Shown: piece after piece, positions 1 to 7,060 of the stretch
Layout of the letters: each line of letters starts with the position of its first letter
Position numbering within the stretch: the first letter of the stretch is position 1
DNA from: an uncultured Bacilli bacterium
GTDB lineage: Bacteria > Bacillota_I > Bacilli_A > RF39 > UBA660
Direction: 5' to 3'
NCBI GenBank assembly: GCA_947631885.1
Contig: CANRMZ010000029.1
Span: forward strand, 1 to 10,536
Length of the DNA: 10,536 bases
Translations under genes and position numbers: made by a program
Notes under the pieces: model-generated
The model's database searches: none
Told to the model about the DNA's origin: nothing
Seen by the model: the letters and a program-made list of their open reading frames with translations, nothing else

Positions 1-68
1 AGACAATGGGAAAAATGAAGGGTATGAAAGATGACTATTTAGTGTCAATTTACATGGAGGATATATGA
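1..68 (+). CDS. 3' end of an unidentified upstream reading frame
   Basis: One frame is open from the window edge (first full codon at 3) to a TGA at 66-68. It encodes about 21 residues ending in SIYMEDI. Its stop overlaps the ATG of the next gene at 65 in an ATGA arrangement, typical of translational coupling inside an operon, and no promoter-like TATAAT lies before the next gene. That makes a real upstream gene plausible. The piece is too short to identify, and 21 open codons could occur by chance. It is the only TGA stop among the gene ends considered here. Confidence 0.35.
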   Translation, partial: TMGKMKGMKDDYLVSIYMEDI

Positions 69-1378
69 AAAAAAGAATAATGATTGTAGCGATTTTGATA
101 ATATTGTCCCTTTCTGCCATAAGCATATTGTCCGAAGTCAAGAAGAAGCAAAATGAAGACAATAATGTGCTTGAGCCAGGCATAGCAATAATGGTACAGA
201 ATGCAACTAACACCACTCAGTATGATAAATGGAGTAGTGAGAAATGGCCTAATTCATATCAATATAAGCTTAATACAAATTTAAGCATTTGCGATGACAA
301 AAGTATACAAAATGTTTTGGAATATAATAATAACTTAGTTTCATTAGATTTAACAAAATCAAGAAATTGTAAATTATTTTTTGATCAAAATCCAACATTG
401 TTTAAAGACTTAATTATAAGCCAGGCTGGAAGTCAAAATGTAGGAGATAATTCAATTGACTTATATTACATAAAAAATAAAGCATATAAAGGCCAACTAT
501 TAAAACATTCATCAAATTTAAACTATAGTGCTAAAGATGATGGATATCGGTATAGTGGAGATAACCCGAAAAACTTTGTGTGTTTTGGCAAAGGAGCAGA
601 AGAATACACTGCTGGTGGGGAAACGTGCCCTATAGACAATTTGTTTAGAATAATAGGTGTAGTGCCAGTTGATATAAAAAAATCAAATGGAAATATGGAA
701 AAGCAAACTTTGATAAAACTAATTCAAAGTCAATATGCGACTATAGAGCAATTAGGATTTCCCACTTTTGCTTACGAAAGTTATAATTATGGAGGTCTTT
801 ATGGACCCCATGTGCAATTTGCTGACTATGATTATTATTTTCATTGGGGAGAAAATTACGATTGGAGTACCAGCTATTTGTTCGAAGCACTAAATAAAGC
901 TTACTTAGATGATACTATCGGAGCTAAATGGAAGGATAAAATTGAAAATGTTGAATGGAACATTGGTGGCGGAACAGATAGCGAGTTGTATAGTGCTATC
1001 CCCAAAACTGCTATTGATGCAGAAATAAAAAATGGAATTAATAATCATGTAGAGGCAAAAATTGGCCTTATGTATGTTCATGACTATGGCTTTGCAAGTG
1101 ATAATAGCAATTGGAATAAATATATGAAAGATTATGGGGATAGCAGTAATACAGATAATAATTGGCTATATAATGGAGTGCGTGAGTGGACGATTTCAAA
1201 AAGTTTAGGCTATGATGAAGATGACGTATTTGAAATCTATAGGGGCTATACTGCTAGTTTTTCATCTAAGTATTCTGACTATACTTCGATTAGGCCTACC
1301 TTCTATTTAAAGGCAAATGTTGCGTTTTTAGGTGGATCTGGGTCCGCAGCTAATCCGTACAAAATAAGCCTAGATTAG
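65..1378 (+). CDS. Secreted or membrane-anchored surface protein with DUF6273/FISUMP-like C-terminal region
   Basis: This 437-residue protein begins with MKKR and a hydrophobic segment at about residues 5-22, so it should be exported and probably stays anchored by that helix; there is no lipobox cysteine. Residues 70-107 (Cys76, Cys102) look like a small beta-rich domain. The rest, from Cys173/Cys188, has the layout I associate with DUF6273-like proteins of gut Firmicutes: a CPIDNLFRIIGV block, an LNKAYL block near 276-281, IGLMYVHDYG at 333-342, REWTIS at 373-378, RPTFYL at 410-415 and a Gly/Ser-rich end with PYKI. The four cysteines could form two disulphides. It is rich in aromatic residues and has nine Trp, unlike the housekeeping genes here. 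GGAGG at 56-60 lies 4 nt before the ATG, which overlaps the upstream stop. Its molecular function is unknown; surface display or binding is an inference from export and composition. Confidence 0.75.
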   Translation: MKKRIMIVAILIILSLSAISILSEVKKKQNEDNNVLEPGIAIMVQNATNTTQYDKWSSEKWPNSYQYKLNTNLSICDDKSIQNVLEYNNNLVSLDLTKSRNCKLFFDQNPTLFKDLIISQAGSQNVGDNSIDLYYIKNKAYKGQLLKHSSNLNYSAKDDGYRYSGDNPKNFVCFGKGAEEYTAGGETCPIDNLFRIIGVVPVDIKKSNGNMEKQTLIKLIQSQYATIEQLGFPTFAYESYNYGGLYGPHVQFADYDYYFHWGENYDWSTSYLFEALNKAYLDDTIGAKWKDKIENVEWNIGGGTDSELYSAIPKTAIDAEIKNGINNHVEAKIGLMYVHDYGFASDNSNWNKYMKDYGDSSNTDNNWLYNGVREWTISKSLGYDEDDVFEIYRGYTASFSSKYSDYTSIRPTFYLKANVAFLGGSGSAANPYKISLD

Positions 1379-1383
1379 TAATA

Positions 1384-1737
1384 TTAACTTTTATTTTCAA
1401 TAGCCATCTTGCCAGCATTTAGATATGCACGAAGTAGGTTACCTGCACCTAGTTTAGTACCACCAAAGTATCTGATGACTACTAAAAGATGGCTATTTAA
1501 ATTATTAATATTTAAAAGATTAAAAAGCTGGATACCTGCTGTATTGTGAGGCTCTTTATCATCTGATTTTCTGGCCGTATTTTCAAGGACGTAAGCATAA
1601 GGTAAGTGTTTTGCTTTAGGATGTTCTTTTCTTAAAGTATCTAAAATAGCTTTAGCTTCATCTTCTGATTTAATTTCATATAAAAGGCCAATAAATTTAG
1701 ATTTTTTAATCATAAGTTCGGAAGAGCCAATAAGCAT
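1384..1737 (-). CDS. Short YigZ/IMPACT-family (UPF0029) protein, N-terminal domain only
   Basis: This 117-residue protein matches the N-terminal UPF0029/IMPACT domain of YigZ. The signatures are KKSKFIG at 11-17, AYV at 48-50, NTAGIQLFNLL at 65-75 and the diagnostic VVIRYFGGTKLGAGNLLRAY at 86-105. Full-length bacterial YigZ proteins are about 200-215 residues, with a second ferredoxin-like domain (DUF1949). Here the gene stops (TAA) right after the first domain, 5 bp from the stop of the convergent surface-protein gene, so there is no room for the second domain. Eukaryotic IMPACT acts on translational control through Gcn1/Gcn2; the bacterial role is poorly defined, with nucleic-acid or ribosome-related binding suggested. 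The start is supported by AGGTG (complement of 1743-1747) 5 nt upstream. It could be a complete single-domain form or a truncated gene. Confidence 0.88.
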   Translation of the reverse strand: MLIGSSELMIKKSKFIGLLYEIKSEDEAKAILDTLRKEHPKAKHLPYAYVLENTARKSDDKEPHNTAGIQLFNLLNINNLNSHLLVVIRYFGGTKLGAGNLLRAYLNAGKMAIENKS

Positions 1738-1808
1738 AATATCACCTGTCTAAATTATAACTTATTTTTAGGCCTAATTGTAGTATAATATTTAAAGCAA
1801 GGGATATT
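1738..1808. promoter_or_regulatory. Divergent promoter region between the yigZ-like gene and uvrC
   Basis: The 71-bp gap holds a TATAAT on each strand. The minus-strand box is the complement of 1754-1759, 16 nt before the yigZ-like ATG. The plus-strand box is 1784-1789, 19 nt before the uvrC ATG. No convincing -35 hexamer is visible for either. The two boxes are about 24 bp apart, so polymerases would compete for the same DNA. The uvrC Shine-Dalgarno is AAGGGA at 1799-1804. Assuming transcription starts about 7 nt after each box, both leaders are only around 10 nt long. Confidence 0.6.
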
Positions 1809-3578
1809 ATGGATAAAATTAAAGAAGATTTAAAACTAGTACCTCATTTACCAGGATCCTATCAAATGATTAATAAAGATGGGATAGTTATCTATGTAGG
1901 TAAAGCTAAAGACTTAAATAAACGCCTACATTCTTATTTTCGTGGAACTTGTACAGGTAAAACAGCCATAATGGTAAGTGAAGTAGACCATTTTACTTAT
2001 ATAGTTACTAAAACAGAAACAGAAAGTTTTATTCTTGAACTTAATTTAATTAAAAAATATGATCCTAAATATAATATCCTTTTAAAAGATGATAAATCAT
2101 ATCCCTACATTGAATACATAAATAAGCCTTTTCCTAAGTTAAAAGTAGCAAGATATACTTCTATTCGTAAAAGAGATAAAAAAACGCTTTTTGGGCCTTA
2201 TCCTAACGCCTATGCAGCTCGTAGAATCGTTAATTTAATAAATAGACTATATCCGCTTAAAAAGTGTGAAGGAAATCCTAATAAGTTATGTTTATATTAT
2301 CATATTGGTGAGTGTTTAGGATATTGTGTTAATACCATAAATAAAGAAGAAGTAGAGAATATGGAAAGAGAGATTCTTTCTTTTCTTCGTGGTAACAGTA
2401 AGATATTAATTGATAAGATTACCTCTAAAATCGATTTTTATTCGCAAAATTTAAATTATGAAAAAGCTTTAGAACTTCGTAATGAACTTAATTATATTAA
2501 AGTAGTTCTTGACAGGCAAGAAGTAGAACTACATGATTATATAAATCGCGATGTTATAAGTTATTATTTCTTAAATGGGTATTTATCTATTCAAATACTA
2601 TTTATTAGAAATGGTAAGTTATTAGGATCTCATAATCATATTTTAAATGTTATAGGGCCTTTTGAAGAAGAATTAAACTTATATATTTATGCTTTTTATC
2701 AAACCCATGAAAAACCTAAAGAGTTATTAGTGGCCGACAATATTAATAAAGAAGCTTTAACTAGTCTTTTAGGCCTTAGTCTAGTAACGCCTTTAAAGGG
2801 AAAAAAGAAAGAGCTTTTAAACATTGCTTATGCCAATGCAAAAGTTAATTTAGAAAATGAAATAGAGAGCTTTAAAAGAGATGAAAAAAGAACTTTTATG
2901 GCTAATGTTAGATTAAAAGAACTTCTTAAACTGGATAATTTAACTACTATTGAATCATTTGATAACTCCAATTTATTTGGTAGTTATTCCGTAAGTGGGA
3001 TGGTGGTCTTTAAAAATGGCTTACCTTCCAAAAATGATTATCGTAAATTTAAGATAACAGTTGATAAAAATGATGATTATCATATGATGTATGAAGCTAT
3101 TTATCGTAGATACTTTAGGCTTTTAACAGAGCAAGATAAACTACCTGATTTAATTATCGTTGATGGTGGTATAAATCAAATTAACGCTTGTAAAGAAGCT
3201 TTAAATGCTTTAAATTTATCCATTAATATCTGTGGCCTTAAAAAAGATGATCACCATCGAACTAAGACTTTAATAAATGGTAATACTATGGAAGAAATAG
3301 ATCTTGCCAATGAAGCGGATGTCTTTAATTATTTAACAAGAATTCAAGATGAAGTCCATCGTTTTACCATTAACTATCACAAGCAAATAAGAAGTAAAGG
3401 GGCTTTAAGTAGTGTTTTGGATAATGTTCAAGGTATTGGTGAAAAAAGAAGGAAATTACTACTTAAAAAATATGGTAGTCTAGTTAAAATTAAAGATGCT
3501 TCAGTCGAAGAGTTAAGCGAAATTATTCCTTTAGAAGTAGCTAAAGAACTTAAAAATTATTTATCAGAAATGAAATAG
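1809..3578 (+). CDS. uvrC: UvrABC excinuclease subunit C
   Basis: UvrC makes the dual incision on either side of a DNA lesion after UvrA/UvrB damage recognition in nucleotide excision repair. All family parts are present in this 589-residue protein. The GIY-YIG nuclease domain runs from about 12 to 95 (GSY at 16-18, IYVGKAK at 28-34, Arg39, probable catalytic Glu77, Asn89) and makes the 3' cut. Cys153, Cys161, Cys169 and Cys173 match the four cysteines that bind a 4Fe-4S cluster. A UVR motif (NYEKALELRNEL) follows at about residue 217. The RNase-H-like domain has the DDH triad at Asp385, Asp452 and His517 for the 5' cut. A C-terminal helix-hairpin-helix pair (VQGIGEKRRKLL) ends the protein. 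Length is usual for a compact UvrC. It stands alone, divergent from the yigZ-like gene, with its own TATAAT box. It contains no Trp. Confidence 0.98.
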   Translation: MDKIKEDLKLVPHLPGSYQMINKDGIVIYVGKAKDLNKRLHSYFRGTCTGKTAIMVSEVDHFTYIVTKTETESFILELNLIKKYDPKYNILLKDDKSYPYIEYINKPFPKLKVARYTSIRKRDKKTLFGPYPNAYAARRIVNLINRLYPLKKCEGNPNKLCLYYHIGECLGYCVNTINKEEVENMEREILSFLRGNSKILIDKITSKIDFYSQNLNYEKALELRNELNYIKVVLDRQEVELHDYINRDVISYYFLNGYLSIQILFIRNGKLLGSHNHILNVIGPFEEELNLYIYAFYQTHEKPKELLVADNINKEALTSLLGLSLVTPLKGKKKELLNIAYANAKVNLENEIESFKRDEKRTFMANVRLKELLKLDNLTTIESFDNSNLFGSYSVSGMVVFKNGLPSKNDYRKFKITVDKNDDYHMMYEAIYRRYFRLLTEQDKLPDLIIVDGGINQINACKEALNALNLSINICGLKKDDHHRTKTLINGNTMEEIDLANEADVFNYLTRIQDEVHRFTINYHKQIRSKGALSSVLDNVQGIGEKRRKLLLKKYGSLVKIKDASVEELSEIIPLEVAKELKNYLSEMK

Positions 3579-3580
3579 AT

Positions 3581-3661
3581 TTTCTAAAAATGTGAAAAAA
3601 CATAGTCAAAACCTTTCTAAAAATGTGATAAAAGGGGGTTAAAATCTTTCTAAAAATGTGA
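3581..3661 (+). repeat. Three direct repeats at exact 33-bp spacing upstream of the ATPase gene
   Basis: The 15-mer TTTCTAAAAATGTGA occurs three times without mismatch at 3581-3595, 3614-3628 and 3647-3661, each start exactly 33 bp after the last. Copies 2 and 3 match over a longer stretch (3608-3630 and 3641-3663) with one mismatch. The 18-bp segments between cores are partly alike: both share AAAA near each end and a central GT. A 33-bp step is close to three turns of B-DNA, placing the copies on nearly the same face. The third copy touches the probable -10 region of the next gene. This looks like a multi-site operator or iteron-like array; the function is inferred. Confidence 0.85.
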
Positions 3662-3679
3662 TATAGTTATAATGGAGAG
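3659..3679 (+). promoter_or_regulatory. Promoter -10 region and Shine-Dalgarno of the ATPase gene
   Basis: TATAAT at 3668-3673 lies 13 nt before the ATG at 3687. An alternative extended -10, TG-A-TATAGT, lies at 3659-3667 and overlaps the end of the third repeat. GGAGAG at 3674-3679 is a good ribosome site 7 nt before 3687. This fixes the start there, because an in-frame ATG at 3672 would sit inside the TATAAT/GGAG sequence and have no ribosome site of its own. Which -10 is used cannot be decided by reading. Confidence 0.55.
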
Positions 3680-3686
3680 TGATAAA

Positions 3687-5021
3687 ATGGCTATTTTGCA
3701 AAGAAAAATTGATGATTATTTACTAAATTGGAAGAATAATAAAGACAGAAAGCCTTTAATAATTAAAGGAGCAAGACAAACGGGAAAGACCACATCTATT
3801 GAGAAATTTGGTAGAGAAAATTATGAATCATTTATTGAAATTAACTTTGTATCTATGCCTGAATATAAAGGCATTTTTAGTAGTGGTTATACTGTTGATA
3901 ATATAATTAAAAATATAAGCCTAATAAATACAGAAGCAAAATTTATTCCTAATAAAACCTTGATATTTTTTGATGAGATGCAAGAGTTCTCTGATACTGC
4001 TACATCTTTGAAATTTTTTTGTATAGATGGAAGATTTGACGTAATATGCTCTGGCTCTTTAATGGGAATAAATTATAAGGAAATTTATTCAAATAGTGTT
4101 GGCTATAACGAAGAATATATTATGAGGTCATTAGACTTTGAAGAATATTTATGGGCTAAAGGATATAGCAAAGATCAAATAGAAGATTTATATTTATGTA
4201 TGAAAGATTTGAAGCCTTTATCTGTCACTCAATATGATGTAATGATGAATAATTTTAATGATTTTATGATAACTGGTGGAATGCCAGAAATAGTAAATAT
4301 GTTTATAGAGAATAAGACCTTTACTGGAATTTTAGCTAGGCAAGAAAAGCTATTAAGTGATTATGAAGAAGATATTACTAAATATGCTATAGGCTTAGAT
4401 AAAACTAAAGTGCTAGAGGCCTATAGTAAAGTTAAAGTATTTTTAGGCAACGATAATAAGAAATTCCAAATAACTAAATTAAAAGATGGTGCCCGAAATA
4501 GGGAATATATTGGAGTTGTTGACTGGCTTAATAGAGCAGGAATAGTCAATATTAGTTATTCACTTGAACATTTAGAATTTCCTTTAAAAGCTAATTATAA
4601 CCCTGATAACTATCGATTATATTTTGGCGATACGGGTTTGCTAATTGGCTCACTCGATGAACAAGCTCAAAAAGATTTAAGAAATAATAGCAATTTTGGT
4701 ACATATAAGGGAGCTATTTATGAAAATATAGTAGGTGAAATGCTTGTTAAGGCAGGGTTTGACTTATATTTTTATAGGGATGATTCTAGTAAAATAGAAA
4801 TGGATTTTATTATAAGAGATGAAGATAGCATCATTCCTATTGAAGTGAAGTCCAGTGATAATGCCACCTATTCTTTAAATAAGATGATAGATGAAAAACA
4901 ATATAAAAATATTAAATATGGCATTAAACTATGTAACAAAAACATCGGTTTTAATGGTAAATTTTATACGTTCCCATATTTTATGACTTTTATGTTGAAA
5001 AGATTTTTAAATGATAGATAA
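3687..5021 (+). CDS. AAA+ ATPase with C-terminal nuclease-fold (COG1373/DUF4143) domain
   Basis: This 444-residue protein, starting at the second in-frame ATG, has a Walker A motif GARQTGKT at 28-35, a Walker B LIFFDE at 92-97 and a CSGS sensor-1-type segment at 121-124. Residues 245-290 (KFQITKL, then an IGVVDWLNRAG stretch) resemble the winged-helix linker of this family. The C-terminal DUF4143 region carries a PD-(D/E)xK-like set: Glu346 in YEN, Asp373 in EMDF, and Glu386/Lys388 in IEVKSS. ATP binding is well supported; nuclease activity is only suggested by the motif. Family members are widespread, often multi-copy and scattered in bacteria and archaea, with no firm role assigned. It has no functional partner here and its own promoter, and is preceded by three 33-bp-spaced repeats that it, or another factor, could bind. 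Base composition resembles the surroundings, so a recent transfer is not evident. Confidence 0.92.
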   Translation: MAILQRKIDDYLLNWKNNKDRKPLIIKGARQTGKTTSIEKFGRENYESFIEINFVSMPEYKGIFSSGYTVDNIIKNISLINTEAKFIPNKTLIFFDEMQEFSDTATSLKFFCIDGRFDVICSGSLMGINYKEIYSNSVGYNEEYIMRSLDFEEYLWAKGYSKDQIEDLYLCMKDLKPLSVTQYDVMMNNFNDFMITGGMPEIVNMFIENKTFTGILARQEKLLSDYEEDITKYAIGLDKTKVLEAYSKVKVFLGNDNKKFQITKLKDGARNREYIGVVDWLNRAGIVNISYSLEHLEFPLKANYNPDNYRLYFGDTGLLIGSLDEQAQKDLRNNSNFGTYKGAIYENIVGEMLVKAGFDLYFYRDDSSKIEMDFIIRDEDSIIPIEVKSSDNATYSLNKMIDEKQYKNIKYGIKLCNKNIGFNGKFYTFPYFMTFMLKRFLNDR

Positions 5022-5024
5022 CAA

Positions 5025-5057
5025 TTGAACTAAAATATAGTATAATTATTTTTGAGG
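5025..5057 (+). promoter_or_regulatory. Promoter and ribosome site of the RnfC/D-like unit
   Basis: TATAAT at 5041-5046 is preceded by AG, as in the uvrC box. GAGG at 5054-5057 lies 7 nt before the ATG at 5065, leaving 18 nt between box and start codon. A possible -35 match, ATAACA at 5018-5023 with 17-bp spacing, agrees with TTGACA at four of six positions but overlaps the end of the ATPase gene. TTGAAC at 5025-5030 is a better hexamer but too close. The 43-bp gap shows no terminator hairpin. Confidence 0.55.
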
Positions 5058-5064
5058 TAGTATT

Positions 5065-6219
5065 ATGCGGGAACTTATTAAACTAAATAAAAACTATAAA
5101 TATAATTTGAATCATGAATTAGTTATTCATTTAGACCCTGATTATGTTTATATACCTATTAAGAAAAATTATAATCTTCTTGTTAAGAGTAAAGATTTAG
5201 TTTTAAAAGAACAAATTATTATGGAAAATAATTTGAATAAGATAATAAGTCCTATTTCAGGCATTGCTAAAGAAATTAAAATGCGTAATATATCTGGCGC
5301 TGAAGTACCTTGTCTTGTTATAGAAAATGATTTTAAAGAAAAGACCAAGATAGTTCGTAAAAAAGCGAAAGTTGACTGTGCTGAAGCTTTAATAAGCAAA
5401 TTATATGAATATTATTTTAAATATATTGCCAGTGTTCTTGAAACTCATAAAATAAATAATTTGGTTATAAATGGTATTGAAGATGAACCATATATCTTTA
5501 ATAATCCTTTTATTTTGAATAACTATTGTAAAGAAATATTAGAAATGGCTGATATGATAGCTGATTATTTTAATATTCATAAAACTATCGTGGCTATTAA
5601 AGCCAGTGATACCTCAAATGTTAATAAATGTTTATCCATAATAGGAACATATCCTAATATAAAACTTTCTTTAGTAGATGATAAATATCTTTTAGGAAAT
5701 AGTTATTTTCTAAGAGAAAATCTTGGCCTTGAAGAATTAGATACTTTAGTATTAAGTGCTAAAGAATTACTTGATATGTATAATGCCATCAAGTATGATA
5801 GGTATATAACAGAGACTTTTATTACTATATCAGGTCCTTGTCTTGAAGAAAGCAAAGTTATAAAAGTAAAAATTGGTACTTTATTTAAGGACATTATTGA
5901 TGAAAATGTTAAGATAACAAGTCCCAATGTTAAATATATTTTAAATGGTTTAATGACCGGTAGCGAGTGTGATATAAGTGATACGATTGTATCATCTTCC
6001 GTTAAAGGGCTTATTGTTATTCCTGATGAGAAATGCTCTGAAGAAGATTGTAATAACTGTGGCTTATGTTATAAGATTTGTCCTGTTAAAGTAAATCCTA
6101 AAAAAGTAATGGACACGGGCAAAGTATCTAGTAATTGTTTAGATTGTGGCCTATGTACTTATATGTGTCCTAATCATATTAATTTAAGAAAATATTTAAG
6201 AGGCGAAAATGAAGAGTAA
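5065..6219 (+). CDS. RnfC-like iron-sulfur protein with degenerate flavin/NADH domain
   Basis: RnfC is the peripheral, NADH-oxidising subunit of the Rnf ferredoxin:NAD+ oxidoreductase. This 384-residue protein aligns by eye with it throughout. Residues 20-75 resemble the N-terminal barrel-sandwich domain (IPI near 30-32, SPISGIAKEI at 62-71). NNLVINGIEDEPY at 131-143 matches the family LIINGAECEPY region, with Asp140 in place of Cys. ITISGP at 253-258 and VKIGTLF at 268-274 match the TGP and RIGTPF segments, and YILNGLMTG at 291-299 the GGPMMG segment. Two 4Fe-4S motifs are intact: Cys329/332/335/339-Pro and Cys358/361/364/368-Pro. The glycine-rich GxGGAGFPT motif that binds NADH/FMN, expected near 105-120, is absent, as is the YPQGGE segment. 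It is shorter than typical RnfC (about 435 or more). The next gene overlaps it and is RnfD-like. The family call is firm; true Rnf activity is doubtful. Confidence 0.85.
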   Translation: MRELIKLNKNYKYNLNHELVIHLDPDYVYIPIKKNYNLLVKSKDLVLKEQIIMENNLNKIISPISGIAKEIKMRNISGAEVPCLVIENDFKEKTKIVRKKAKVDCAEALISKLYEYYFKYIASVLETHKINNLVINGIEDEPYIFNNPFILNNYCKEILEMADMIADYFNIHKTIVAIKASDTSNVNKCLSIIGTYPNIKLSLVDDKYLLGNSYFLRENLGLEELDTLVLSAKELLDMYNAIKYDRYITETFITISGPCLEESKVIKVKIGTLFKDIIDENVKITSPNVKYILNGLMTGSECDISDTIVSSSVKGLIVIPDEKCSEEDCNNCGLCYKICPVKVNPKKVMDTGKVSSNCLDCGLCTYMCPNHINLRKYLRGENEE

Positions 6220-7060
6220 TGTTTATATCCATAAAAGTAATATAACCGATTTTTTACTTAAGCTTACTTTAATGCTTTTAATCCCATTTGCTTTATTTGG
6301 CATTTATAAAAGTGGATATCGGATATATCATCATGGTTATGGTAATCTATTTACGATTTTAAAACCCATTTTATATGTCATGATAGCCTTGATTATTAGT
6401 TTTGTAAATTCTAGAATAATGAAGAAGAAATTTATAAGTTCAGGATTATTAAGTAATATTTTGATAAGTTTGGTAATTATGCCGGAAGCTAATTTCTTTT
6501 TAGCAGTCGGACTTATGATACTAGTTAATATCATAGTTCATTTTATTAAAATAAACCCAGTAGCTTTATATATGGTAATTTTAATCTTGATAAGTATGAT
6601 TTTTAAAAACTATTCATTTTTGAATATCTTTGAAAAAGAGATTGATCATGTCTATATTTTAATGGATTATCTTTTAGGCTTAGGTTATGGTGGTATCAGT
6701 AATACTTTACTTATTATGAGTATTATATCCTTTATTACTTTGTTATGCATTAGAGAATATAAAAAAGAAATACCATTACTTGCATTTATAGTTTATTATG
6801 CTTTACTTCTTGTTAAACTTATATTTACCCATGATTTAACTTCTAGTTTCTTTATTAATAATAATTTAATATTTGCCTTTATTTTTATTGCCCCACTTTC
6901 AAGATTTACGCCATATTCTAAAGGTGGATGTTATATCTATGGTGTCCTTTTAGGAGCCTTAACTTTTGCCCTTAGTTTTATCAATCTAGATTTAGGCGTA
7001 TATTTAAGTATCTTATTACTTTCAGTAATCGCGGGTAAAATTGATAAATTTATTATCTAA
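6209..7060 (+). CDS. RnfD/NqrB-like integral membrane protein lacking the FMN-attachment motif
   Basis: This 283-residue, very hydrophobic protein has about nine or ten predicted membrane helices (around 17-35, 50-67, 76-92, 94-112, 116-133, 164-181, 188-206, 214-230, 241-258, 263-277). RnfD resemblance is seen in INPVAL at 114-119 (family NPAL), the LLGLGYGGISNTLLIM stretch (family LG...GGSIGET), and PYSKGGCYIYGVLLG (family TPKGRLIFGIGIG). RnfD normally carries FMN covalently on the Thr of an S/T-G-A-T motif. No Ala-Thr dipeptide exists anywhere in this protein, so the attachment site is missing, and the family TDPVTSP segment is replaced by APLSRFTP. The start at 6209 has AAGAGG at 6198-6203, 5 nt upstream, and overlaps the RnfC-like gene by 11 bp, implying coupled translation. 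It is slightly shorter than typical RnfD. The family call rests on order, topology and short motifs rather than strong identity. Confidence 0.72.
   Translation: MKSNVYIHKSNITDFLLKLTLMLLIPFALFGIYKSGYRIYHHGYGNLFTILKPILYVMIALIISFVNSRIMKKKFISSGLLSNILISLVIMPEANFFLAVGLMILVNIIVHFIKINPVALYMVILILISMIFKNYSFLNIFEKEIDHVYILMDYLLGLGYGGISNTLLIMSIISFITLLCIREYKKEIPLLAFIVYYALLLVKLIFTHDLTSSFFINNNLIFAFIFIAPLSRFTPYSKGGCYIYGVLLGALTFALSFINLDLGVYLSILLLSVIAGKIDKFII

Noticed and set aside
1376..1400. Terminator between the convergent surface-protein and yigZ-like genes
   Set aside because: There is a near-palindrome around AATATT followed by Ts, but it has no loop and no GC stem, so a stable hairpin is unlikely.
3581..3661. 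Possible small CRISPR array
   Set aside because: The exact core is only 15 bp, the 18-bp intervening segments resemble each other, and no cas gene is present. Direct regulatory repeats fit better.
3672..3686. Five-codon N-terminal extension of the ATPase from the ATG at 3672
   Set aside because: That ATG is part of the TATAAT/GGAG sequence and has no ribosome site, whereas 3687 has GGAGAG at ideal distance.
5169..5399. Minus-strand reading frame inside the RnfC-like gene
   Set aside because: It is antisense to a well-supported gene, has no family motif and no ribosome site. The same holds for minus-strand frames at 5703-5927, 6337-6534 and 8627-8851.
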